From assembly GCA_910589635.1 (NCBI GenBank), contig CAJUTD010000032.1, positions 1 through 21,277 on the forward strand: a stretch of 21,277 nucleotides of DNA, read 5' to 3'. Of this stretch, positions 7,036-13,964 are shown in pieces. The number at the start of each line of letters is the position of its first letter. Within the stretch, counting starts at the first letter, position 1. The notes beneath the pieces are model-generated. The model saw nothing but the letters and a program-made list of their open reading frames with translations, made no database searches and was not told the DNA's origin. Source of the stretch: an uncultured Lachnospiraceae bacterium. Its GTDB lineage: Bacteria; Bacillota; Clostridia; Lachnospirales; Lachnospiraceae. Both the position numbers and the translations under genes were made by a program.

Positions 7036-9633
7036 TTATTTTTTCACCTTGACGGAAAGCGTCTTGGAATATGTGCCCAAGACACGCTTTCCATTTACCG
7101 TCTTGTAAGGGCGCACCTTGACGTAACATCTGCCCTTCTTTGCGCCTGCCTTTACGGTTACATTGCCCGCCGCCGCTTTCTTGACAGTCTTCACCGCCTT
7201 GTAACCTTTCGTCTTGCTTTTGGAGATATAAACCACATACCCGGACGATGATTTCACCTTCTTCCAGGAAACTTTTACTTTTCCCTTCTTTAATGCCTTT
7301 GCCGAAACTTTAGGCTTTGCCAGCACCGTAATCTTCGCGTATTTCTTGCTCATGAGGCTGTTGTAAGCCGCTTTGCTCCCTTTCGCCACAATTTTGTAAT
7401 AATACGTCTTGCCTGCCTTTACGCTCTTGTCCGTATAAGAGTTCTTTGTCACGGTTTTGATCTTCTTATAACCGGATGAGGCTTTGGCGGAGCGATAAAT
7501 GTCATACCCCTTAGCGCCGCTGACCTTAGCAAACGATACCTTTACATGACAGTTCGCCGCAAGCTGCGCTGCGCTCACCTTCGCGGTCTCTTTCAGACGC
7601 ACAGGCTGTTGGGGAGCTGGATTTCCCGGTTTTTCCGGTTTGGGCTGCGGATTCTGCGTGTCTCCAGGCTTCTTTGGTTTGACTGCTTCCACCTGTGGCT
7701 GTTCAGGCAGCTCATAACCGGTTCCCAGGAAGAAACTCGTATGCGCCGGCTGGTTGTAGCCCAGATTCTGAGTGGCAACCTGCACCCGGTACTGCGTATC
7801 ATGCATCAAAGTAGCCAACCGGTACTCTGTCGGGAAAACTGTGTGATACAATCTGAGATACGTTCCGTCCTGTGCCGGCCAGATCACCTCTTCCCGCCAG
7901 TCTCCCAACAAATCCGCCGCTAATGAACTGTTCCCCTTGCTGCTATTAATATAGGTAACATCATACGACGCCGTGAATAAACGTCCCTTGCCATAACCGT
8001 CAATCATTGTCCGTTCCATGACTTCCTGCTCTAAATCGCCGTCCCAATAGATGGTGAAATTTTGCATCCATTTCGTAATGGAACTCCAGGCGCCAATTAC
8101 CTCCCCTTTGCTGTTCCACAAATCGTCGCTCATAGACGCCGCATACTCTGCCCCTGGGTTATCCGCGCTGAAATTTCCGGCAATCGCACGACCGGTATCG
8201 CTGCCCGCCGTAAAGCGGAACAGAATTTCCCCATTGGAGGCTTTCCGCAGCGCAACGCCATAAGGCTCATGCTCAAAACAGCTGAAAATTTCAAGCCCCG
8301 GGCTTTGCGGGTCAAAATCCCCCACATGAATAGCGTCTCCATGCCCCAATTGGTTAGAATAAAGCCCTGTCCCATCATGGTCTATCGTACAAGCGCCAAA
8401 AACAATCTCATCAAAACCATCCTCATCCACGTCCGCCACTGCCAGGTTATGGTTCCCCTGGCCGGCATAGGCCTCATTTCCTTCTTCTTTCGTGTCAAAG
8501 AACCACCGTTTCTGAAACTTCTTATCTACAATATCGTAAGCTGCCATGCCAAAATTCTCGTAATAGCCGCGGCTCACAAGCGCGCTGGGTTTCTTGCCGT
8601 CCAGATAGGCCACCGCCGCCAGGTAACGCTCGCTGCGGTTGCCAAAATCATCGCCCCAATACTCCTTATTGAGAACGCCAGGCGTGCCGTGGATGCCGCG
8701 CCCCGGTTCATAATCAATGGTATCTAATGCTTTGCCTGTCAAGCCATCAAATAACGTCAGATATTCCGGTCCTTCCAAAATAACCCCTGCCAGGCTCCGC
8801 CAGTCTTTATCGGCCTGCCCAATTACATTTCCTGCACCGTCCGTAGTACCGTCTGCTGTTTTACAGATAACTTCCGCATAGCCGTCCCCGTCAAAGTCAT
8901 ACACCAGAAACGGCGTATAATGCGCGCCGGCACGGATATTGACGCCCAAATCAATGCGCCATAATTTGCTGCCGTCCATCTTATAGGCGTCCAGATAGAC
9001 ATTTCCCCGGTAGCCGTCCGCCATGTTGTCGCCGGAATTCGACGGCATCCATTTTAAAATAATCTCATACTCGCCGTCTCCATCCACATCCCCACAGGCC
9101 GCGTCATTGGGCGCATAACTGTATTCTTTGCCGTCCGGCGTCACACCCGGCGCGGGTTTGTCCAGGGGAATATCCAGATAATTGTCTTTCCATACCGAAA
9201 TAGATTCACTTTGTTCCTTATCTGTGCCATTTTGCAAAGTATGCAGCTCATAATGGGAATCTACATTCCCTGAAACATCCAGATAATTGGCGCTTGTTGT
9301 GATGGGAGACGCTGTAATCTTCTGCCCATCCCTGTAAATGTCGAAGGCTGTCCCTGCATCGTCCGTCCCTAAAAACCTCCACGACAGATACACGCCATCC
9401 TTTGTCTGAATTGCCACCATGCCTCTGTCTAAGGCTTCCACCTGTCTTTTGGCAGCAACGGTTTTGTTCTCCTGCGCCTGCACAGCCTCTACTCCCGACA
9501 GCGGCGTTACTGTCCCGGCAGCCATTGCCGCGCAAAGCAGCCCTATGGCAAAACGCCTTCCCAACTGCCCGCTGCGCTTCCCTCTCTGCCTGCCAATCAG
9601 CTCTGTTACCCTAACCATTTTCCATTTCTTCAT
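7036..9633 (-). CDS. Secreted rhamnogalacturonan lyase, PL11 family, with Fn3-like tail
   Basis: The 865-residue protein has a positively charged N-terminus and a hydrophobic signal segment (about residues 27-40) with likely cleavage near VQA-QE. The PL11 catalytic region (about 60-630) resembles Bacillus YesW/YesX. It shows the repeated calcium-loop-like motifs DVDGDGEYE, DFDGDGYAE and DVDEDGFDE of the beta-propeller, and family segments such as NIRAGAHYTPF and LLGDWREEV. A proline-rich linker leads into two lysine-rich fibronectin-III-like domains (about 680-865). There is no LPXTG or S-layer motif, so attachment to the cell is not explained. It should cleave the rhamnogalacturonan I backbone of pectin outside the cell. 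I chose the ATG at 9633. An in-frame TTG at 9678 would sit about five bases from the predicted transcription start, whereas AAAGGG upstream of 9633 falls inside the transcript. No pectin transporters or other glycosidases are nearby. Confidence 0.93.
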   Translation of the reverse strand: MKKWKMVRVTELIGRQRGKRSGQLGRRFAIGLLCAAMAAGTVTPLSGVEAVQAQENKTVAAKRQVEALDRGMVAIQTKDGVYLSWRFLGTDDAGTAFDIYRDGQKITASPITTSANYLDVSGNVDSHYELHTLQNGTDKEQSESISVWKDNYLDIPLDKPAPGVTPDGKEYSYAPNDAACGDVDGDGEYEIILKWMPSNSGDNMADGYRGNVYLDAYKMDGSKLWRIDLGVNIRAGAHYTPFLVYDFDGDGYAEVICKTADGTTDGAGNVIGQADKDWRSLAGVILEGPEYLTLFDGLTGKALDTIDYEPGRGIHGTPGVLNKEYWGDDFGNRSERYLAAVAYLDGKKPSALVSRGYYENFGMAAYDIVDKKFQKRWFFDTKEEGNEAYAGQGNHNLAVADVDEDGFDEIVFGACTIDHDGTGLYSNQLGHGDAIHVGDFDPQSPGLEIFSCFEHEPYGVALRKASNGEILFRFTAGSDTGRAIAGNFSADNPGAEYAASMSDDLWNSKGEVIGAWSSITKWMQNFTIYWDGDLEQEVMERTMIDGYGKGRLFTASYDVTYINSSKGNSSLAADLLGDWREEVIWPAQDGTYLRLYHTVFPTEYRLATLMHDTQYRVQVATQNLGYNQPAHTSFFLGTGYELPEQPQVEAVKPKKPGDTQNPQPKPEKPGNPAPQQPVRLKETAKVSAAQLAANCHVKVSFAKVSGAKGYDIYRSAKASSGYKKIKTVTKNSYTDKSVKAGKTYYYKIVAKGSKAAYNSLMSKKYAKITVLAKPKVSAKALKKGKVKVSWKKVKSSSGYVVYISKSKTKGYKAVKTVKKAAAGNVTVKAGAKKGRCYVKVRPYKTVNGKRVLGTYSKTLSVKVKK

Positions 9634-9689
9634 ACGTTTCGTGCATCCCTTTCTGAAACAAAAATTACTTTCTTCCAAACGTTTCTTCC

Positions 9690-9718
9690 ATTATAACCCA
9701 AATATCTCTTATATTCCA
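9690..9718 (-). promoter_or_regulatory. Promoter candidate of the rhamnogalacturonan lyase gene
   Basis: On the minus strand a perfect TATAAT (9690-9695) has a weak -35, TGGAAT (9713-9718), with 17 bases between. Transcription would start near 9683, giving a leader of about 50 bases before the ATG at 9633. The weak -35 fits a gene that needs an activator or is expressed at low basal level. Confidence 0.55.
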
Positions 9719-9736
9719 TATTATTTTTCGTAACCC

Positions 9737-9765
9737 TTGACTTTAGTATGCTAACTTGTTAGTAT
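9737..9765 (+). promoter_or_regulatory. Sigma-A promoter of the amino-acid ABC operon
   Basis: TTGACT (9737-9742) and TAGTAT (9760-9765) are separated by 17 bases, about 48 bases upstream of the binding-protein ATG. A palindrome lies between and over the -10, so this promoter is probably regulated by a repressor. Confidence 0.75.
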
Positions 9766-9767
9766 AT
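9748..9767. promoter_or_regulatory. Palindromic operator candidate over the promoter spacer and -10
   Basis: TATGCTAAC-TT-GTTAGTATA is an inverted repeat with nine-base arms and one mismatch, centred at about 9756-9757. It fills the second half of the spacer and covers the -10. A dimeric regulator bound here would block RNA polymerase. It lies about 30 bases from the divergent lyase promoter, so it could in principle also affect that gene. The regulator is not encoded next to it. Confidence 0.5.
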
Positions 9768-9812
9768 TGGCGTAGGTCTTAAAAATACCATAGGAAAGGG
9801 AGATTATTCATT

Positions 9813-10616
9813 ATGAAAAAGATACTTGTATTTATGCTGGCAGCAATCATGGCGTTGTCATTGGCTGCATGCGGCAAAACTGACTCTGAGACGTCCGGCA
9901 GTGCCGAAGACAGCGATTTAGCTTATGTGAAGGACAAAGGCACCTTGGTTATCGGTATTACCGATTTTGAGCCGATGGATTACAAAGATGAAAACGGCGA
10001 GTGGATTGGCTTCGATGCAGACATGGCAAAAGCATTTGCCGAGAGCTTGGGCGTAACTGCTGAATTTGTGGAAATTGATTGGGATAACAAGATTATGGAA
10101 TTAGATGGCAAGACCATCGACTGTGTATGGAACGGCATGACACTGACAGATGAAGTGACAAGCTCCATGGCATGTTCCAATGCATACTGCAACAACGCAC
10201 AGATTGTCATCGTCCCCAAGGACAAAGCAGACCAGTACCAGGACACAGACAGCCTGTCTGGCCTGACGTTTGCCGTAGAGGCAGGAAGCGCCGGTGAAAA
10301 ACAGGTGTCCGCACTCGATTTGAATTACACGGCAGTAAAGGCGCAGGCAGACGCCCTGATGGAAGTGGCAGCCGGAACTTCGGACGCCGCAGTCATTGAT
10401 TCTCTGATGGCAGCAGCTATGGTAGGGGATGGCACCAGCTACGCCGACCTTACATACACAGTTGGCCTCAACAACGAAGAGTACGGCGTTGGTTTCCGCA
10501 AAGGCTCCGATCTGGTGAAAGCGCTCAACGACTTCTTCGCTTCCAGCTACAAAGACGGAAGCATGACGGAATGTGCCGAAAAATATGGTGTACAGGCTGC
10601 AATTATTGAGCAGTAA
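9813..10616 (+). CDS. Amino-acid ABC transporter substrate-binding lipoprotein (family 3)
   Basis: The 267-residue protein begins with a lipoprotein signal peptide ending in the lipobox LAAC, so Cys20 is lipidated and anchors it outside the membrane. The rest is a family-3 solute-binding fold: TLVIGITDFEPMDYKDENG, then GFDADMAKAFAESLG, then a hinge region and DAAVIDSLMA with the conserved Asp191. In HisJ-like proteins the segment after the first domain reads like ITDxR, where Arg holds the ligand alpha-carboxylate. Here it reads MTLTDEVTSS, with Val115 at that place. The ligand is therefore uncertain; a polar amino acid or derivative is expected. The start has GGGAG ten bases upstream. It is the first gene of an operon with permease and ATPase and is probably the most abundant product, helped by the downstream hairpin. 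Confidence 0.94.
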   Translation: MKKILVFMLAAIMALSLAACGKTDSETSGSAEDSDLAYVKDKGTLVIGITDFEPMDYKDENGEWIGFDADMAKAFAESLGVTAEFVEIDWDNKIMELDGKTIDCVWNGMTLTDEVTSSMACSNAYCNNAQIVIVPKDKADQYQDTDSLSGLTFAVEAGSAGEKQVSALDLNYTAVKAQADALMEVAAGTSDAAVIDSLMAAAMVGDGTSYADLTYTVGLNNEEYGVGFRKGSDLVKALNDFFASSYKDGSMTECAEKYGVQAAIIEQ

Positions 10617-10633
10617 CTTACTATATTATAACT

Positions 10634-10653
10634 CTGTGGGGCACCCCCCGCAG
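10634..10653 (+). promoter_or_regulatory. Intercistronic hairpin between binding protein and permease
   Basis: CTGTGGGG (10634-10641) pairs with CCCCGCAG (10646-10653) across a four-base loop. The stem has eight pairs with one G-T wobble. No T-run follows, so it is not a classical terminator. Such hairpins after binding-protein genes commonly protect the upstream message from 3' exonucleases and give more binding protein than permease. That role is inferred here. Confidence 0.55.
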
Positions 10654-10678
10654 GAATATATGAAACACAGGAGCGCGT

Positions 10679-11365
10679 ATGGAACTGATTTTAGAGCAAC
10701 TTCCCATTGTCTTGAAAGCATTGAACGTTGGCTTTCTACAGACCTTAAAACTTTTCTTCGTCACGCTTATCGGCGCTTTCCCGCTGGGACTGGTTATCGC
10801 CTTTGGCTCGATGTCCCGCTTTAAGCCGCTGAGCTATTTTACGAAATTTATCGTCTTGATCGTCAGGGGAACGCCCCTGATGATCCAGCTTTTAATCATC
10901 TACTATTTCCCAGGCCTCGTGCTGCACAATCCAGTCTGGGGCGGCGGTGAGACCGGGCGGTTTTTTGCCGCTTCCGTCTCCTTCATCCTCAACTATGCCT
11001 GCTATTTCTCGGAGATTTACCGCGGCGGCATCCAGGGTGTGCCGGCCGGACAGCAGGAAGCCGGGTTAGTGCTTGGCATGACAAAAAGACAGATTTTCTT
11101 TAAGATCACGCTCTTACAGATGATTAAACGCATTGTACCGCCGATGTCCAATGAGATTATCACACTCGTAAAGGACACTTCCCTGGCCCGCATTATCGCC
11201 CTGCAAGAAATTATCTGGGCAGGACAGGCGTTTATGAAAGGTTCACAGGGCATATCCGGCGAGATTTGGCCGATGTTTTTCACCGCAGTATACTATCTGC
11301 TCTGGAACGGCATTCTGACCGTCCTTCTTGGACGTTTAGAAAAGAAACTGGATTATTTTAAATAG
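10679..11365 (+). CDS. Amino-acid ABC transporter permease (HisM/ArtQ family)
   Basis: The 228-residue inner-membrane protein has about five membrane helices. It carries the conserved cytoplasmic EAA loop EAGLVLGMTKRQIFFKITLL (about 128-147), which contacts the ATPase. The RGTPLMIQLLIIYY segment is diagnostic of the polar amino-acid permease family. AGGAG lies five bases before the ATG. It follows the binding-protein gene by 62 bases containing a hairpin and precedes the ATPase gene by 12 bases. Only one permease gene is present, so the transporter is expected to use a homodimer. This is the direct partner of 9813-10616 and 11378-12163. Confidence 0.96.
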   Translation: MELILEQLPIVLKALNVGFLQTLKLFFVTLIGAFPLGLVIAFGSMSRFKPLSYFTKFIVLIVRGTPLMIQLLIIYYFPGLVLHNPVWGGGETGRFFAASVSFILNYACYFSEIYRGGIQGVPAGQQEAGLVLGMTKRQIFFKITLLQMIKRIVPPMSNEIITLVKDTSLARIIALQEIIWAGQAFMKGSQGISGEIWPMFFTAVYYLLWNGILTVLLGRLEKKLDYFK

Positions 11366-11377
11366 AGGAGGAAAAGC

Positions 11378-12163
11378 ATGCCAATCTTAGAAGTAGAACA
11401 TATACGCAAATATTTCGGGCACACTGAGGTATTAAAGGACATCAGCTTTTCTCTGGAACAAGGACAGGTTGTCTCTATCATCGGCTCCTCCGGCAGCGGC
11501 AAAACCACGCTGCTGCGCTGCTTGAATTTCCTGGAGCGTCCCGACAAAGGCATCATCCGCGTCAATGGGGAGACCTTATTTGACGCAGACGACGCATCAA
11601 CGCAGCAGGAATCGCAGATCCGCAAGAAACGGCTGCATTTCGGGCTGGTCTTCCAGTCCTTCAACTTGTTTCCGCAATATACCGCCTTGCAGAACGTGAT
11701 GCTGGCGAAGGAACTGCTGGCGAAAGAGCAGCCGAATTATAAGGCAGAACGCAAAAAAATCCATGATGAGATTGAGGCGCAGGCTATGGAACTGCTCAAA
11801 CAGATGGGGCTCAGTGACCGCATGACGAACTATCCGCACCAGCTTTCCGGCGGCCAATGCCAGCGTGTGGCGATTGCGCGGGCGCTCGCCTTACAGCCCG
11901 ATATCCTCTGTTTCGATGAGCCGACTTCCGCCCTCGACCCGGAACTGACCGGCGAGGTCTTAAAGGTCATGAAAGAGCTTGCCGAACAGAACACCACCAT
12001 GGTGATTGTCACCCACGAGATGGCTTTTGCCCGGGACGTGGCAAACCATGTGATCTTTATGGACGACGGCCATATCTTAGAACAGGGAGACCCCATAGAA
12101 GTATTTGAACATCCCAAGGAAGAGCGTACCAGACAGTTTTTATCAAGGTTTACGCAGGGATAA
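11378..12163 (+). CDS. Amino-acid ABC transporter ATPase (GlnQ/ArtP family)
   Basis: The 261-residue ATPase has Walker A GSSGSGKTT (36-44), Q-loop FQSFNLFP, signature LSGGQCQR, Walker B ILCFDEPTSALD and the H-loop in VTHEMAFARDVA. These are the standard features of the PAAT importers. An insert of about 20 residues around KEQPNYKAERKKIHDE between Q-loop and signature makes it slightly longer than the usual 240-250. A strong AGAGGAGG site precedes the ATG. It is the last gene of the operon and is followed ten bases later by a rho-independent terminator. It powers import through the permease at 10679-11365. Confidence 0.97.
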   Translation: MPILEVEHIRKYFGHTEVLKDISFSLEQGQVVSIIGSSGSGKTTLLRCLNFLERPDKGIIRVNGETLFDADDASTQQESQIRKKRLHFGLVFQSFNLFPQYTALQNVMLAKELLAKEQPNYKAERKKIHDEIEAQAMELLKQMGLSDRMTNYPHQLSGGQCQRVAIARALALQPDILCFDEPTSALDPELTGEVLKVMKELAEQNTTMVIVTHEMAFARDVANHVIFMDDGHILEQGDPIEVFEHPKEERTRQFLSRFTQG

Positions 12164-12172
12164 CATCAAAAA

Positions 12173-12194
12173 GGCTGCCGCAGCAGCCTTTTTT
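12173..12194. terminator. Bidirectional rho-independent terminator
   Basis: GGCTGC-CGCA-GCAGCC (12173-12188) is a perfect six-pair stem with a T-run on the plus side (12189-12194) and an A-run before it (12168-12172) that becomes a T-run on the minus strand. It separates the converging ABC operon (plus) and the ATPase/TPR operon (minus) and can stop both. Confidence 0.9.
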
Positions 12195-12209
12195 AATACA
12201 CGATTGCCA

Positions 12210-13964
12210 TCATTCGATGCTTGTTTCTTCTGTTTCTTTCATCTGTTCTTCCAGCCATTGCCGGAAATCTCCTTTTTCGTCCGACCGGCAGTAAACATGT
12301 TCCATAACTTTATAGGCGTCCTCTGTATCTGGATGCTCCATGCCAAATATCGAGGAATAAATCTTATATGACCGCAAATAATAAGTTAATGCCAGCTCAT
12401 ACTTTTCTCGTCTTTCATACAACACCGCCAGATTATAACAGTTCAGAGCGATATCAGGATGCTCTTCTCCAAATACGCGTTCCTTTATCCGCAGGCTCTT
12501 TTTCAATAATTCTTCCGCTTCTTGATATTTCCCCTGTTCAAAATACAATCCTGCCAGATTATGATAACCTAGGGTTGTGTCAGGATGTTCATCTCCCAAT
12601 TCACGTTTCATTATCGGCAGGCTCTTTTGATAGAATTTTTCTGCTTCCCGGTACTTTCCCTGTTCCTGATACAATTCTGCAAGATTATGATAGCCTCGGG
12701 CTGTGTCGGGATGCTCCTCTCCCAATACGCGTTTCATTATCCGCAAACTCTTCCCATACAATTCTTCTGCTTCCTGGAACTTTCCCTGTTTCTTATACAA
12801 TCCTGCCAGATTTTGATAACCTTGGGCTGTATCAGGATGCTCCTCTCCCAATACACGTTCCATTATCCGTAAACCCTTCCCATATAACTCTTCTGCTTCC
12901 CGGTACTTTCTCTGTTCCTCATACAAAATTGCTAGACTCTGATAACTTTGGACTATATCTGGATGCTCCTCTCCCAACATCTTTCTTCTGATACTCAGAC
13001 TTTTTTCATGTAACGCTTCCGCTTCCCGGTATCTTCCCTGTCTACGGTACACCCCTGCCAGGTTATTGTAGGCAATTGCAGTATACAAATGCTGCTCTCC
13101 CAGCGCCTTTTCACAAATACGCATGCTTTTTCTATAAAACTCTTCCGCTTCCCGGTATCTCCCTTGCTCCTTATAAACCACTGCCAAGTTGTTATAACCG
13201 AAAGCTGCTTGGGGATGTTCCGCCCCCTGTATCTCTTCCATAATACGCAGGCTCTTTTCATACAACGCTTCCGCTTCCCGGAACCTTCCCTGCTTCTTAT
13301 AGACATATGCCAATTCAAAATCAAGCTGTGCAAGCTCCAATTGTTCCGCCCCCAGCAGTTGGCCCTTAATTTCCCGCGCATATACTAGTAATCTCTCACT
13401 GGCAGCATAATCTGCGTTCTGAAGCGCATCTCGCGCCTGCCCCATCAGCGCATTGGCCCTCGCCATTTTTTGTCTGGGGCTTTCATCTTCCCCGCCGCCC
13501 TCTTCTGCGAAATTGTCTGCAACAGCAGATAATTGCCCTGCCTGCCAATGATCCGCAAACGTAACCTTCAGTTTCACAAAGGAATAAAAATCGTACGCTG
13601 CCGCCGCTAACTGGTCGTCTCCATAGGGCGTGACAAGAAAGATCAAATTTTTCCCCAAGCCTTCCAGCATATCCCTGCTGAAGTTTAAACGTCTCAAGCT
13701 CTGCTCGCTTTGCAGAGCAAGATGGAAGTTTACGACCATAAAAACTTCCGTCTCCGGCAATCCAGTTACCCACTCCTGTAGATCACGGAACGCATATTCT
13801 GCGGGATGACGTCTATAATCGTAAATCTCCACACTCCCCTGCCGGTAAATAGCGGCAATCTCCGCCTGCATCTTTTCATCTGCAATCACCAGGAACAAGC
13901 CCTGCTCGGATTTATTGATAATCCAGCCTAAGGTCCGATAGCCTTCCTGATCACGCTCCTTCAT
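12210..13964 (-). CDS. TPR protein (kinesin-light-chain-type repeats) with distinctive N-terminal domain, partner of the adjacent P-loop ATPase
   Basis: The 584-residue soluble protein has three parts. Residues 1-150 form an alpha/beta domain with the motif LNFSRDMLEGLGKNLIFLVTP and then AYDFYSFV. I recall similar segments at the front of bacterial TPR proteins encoded beside P-loop ATPases, but no named family can be assigned. Residues about 165-210 are a helical, possibly degenerate TPR. Residues 211-546 are exactly eight 42-residue repeats of the form NLAxLYxxQGKYxEAEELYxKSLRIxERVLGEEHPDT, the kinesin-light-chain TPR type. A short tail follows. There is no signal peptide or membrane helix. 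The gene overlaps the end of the ATPase gene by 14 bases, so the two are translationally coupled and probably form a complex. The TPR superhelix would serve as a ligand or partner sensor. The biological role is unknown; an NLR/STAND-like switch is one inference. Confidence 0.9.
   Translation of the reverse strand: MKERDQEGYRTLGWIINKSEQGLFLVIADEKMQAEIAAIYRQGSVEIYDYRRHPAEYAFRDLQEWVTGLPETEVFMVVNFHLALQSEQSLRRLNFSRDMLEGLGKNLIFLVTPYGDDQLAAAAYDFYSFVKLKVTFADHWQAGQLSAVADNFAEEGGGEDESPRQKMARANALMGQARDALQNADYAASERLLVYAREIKGQLLGAEQLELAQLDFELAYVYKKQGRFREAEALYEKSLRIMEEIQGAEHPQAAFGYNNLAVVYKEQGRYREAEEFYRKSMRICEKALGEQHLYTAIAYNNLAGVYRRQGRYREAEALHEKSLSIRRKMLGEEHPDIVQSYQSLAILYEEQRKYREAEELYGKGLRIMERVLGEEHPDTAQGYQNLAGLYKKQGKFQEAEELYGKSLRIMKRVLGEEHPDTARGYHNLAELYQEQGKYREAEKFYQKSLPIMKRELGDEHPDTTLGYHNLAGLYFEQGKYQEAEELLKKSLRIKERVFGEEHPDIALNCYNLAVLYERREKYELALTYYLRSYKIYSSIFGMEHPDTEDAYKVMEHVYCRSDEKGDFRQWLEEQMKETEETSIE
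12327..13334 (-). repeat. Tandem array of eight 126-bp coding repeats
   Basis: This stretch encodes residues 211-546 of the TPR protein as eight consecutive units of 126 bp without spacer residues. Units 4 to 7 are the most alike, sharing LRIM/I-ERVLGEEHPDT and EAEELYGKSL blocks, while the first and last diverge. The array is coding, so it is a repeat at both DNA and protein level. Confidence 0.85.

Noticed and set aside
8062..8727. 221-codon plus-strand frame inside the rhamnogalacturonan lyase
   Set aside because: It is antisense to conserved PL11 motifs, and its own protein shows no recognisable pattern.
9634..9678. TTG start extending the lyase by 15 residues
   Set aside because: The TATAAT at 9690-9695 would put the transcript start about five bases before it, leaving no ribosome binding site, and it lengthens the signal peptide unusually.
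12368..12991. 207-codon plus-strand frame with periodic LLLPGTF-like segments
   Set aside because: The periodicity is the antisense shadow of the 126-bp TPR repeats on the minus strand, not a repeat protein.
12327..13334. Regular repeat array read as a possible CRISPR
   Set aside because: The 126-bp units are contiguous coding sequence without unique spacers and translate to TPRs.
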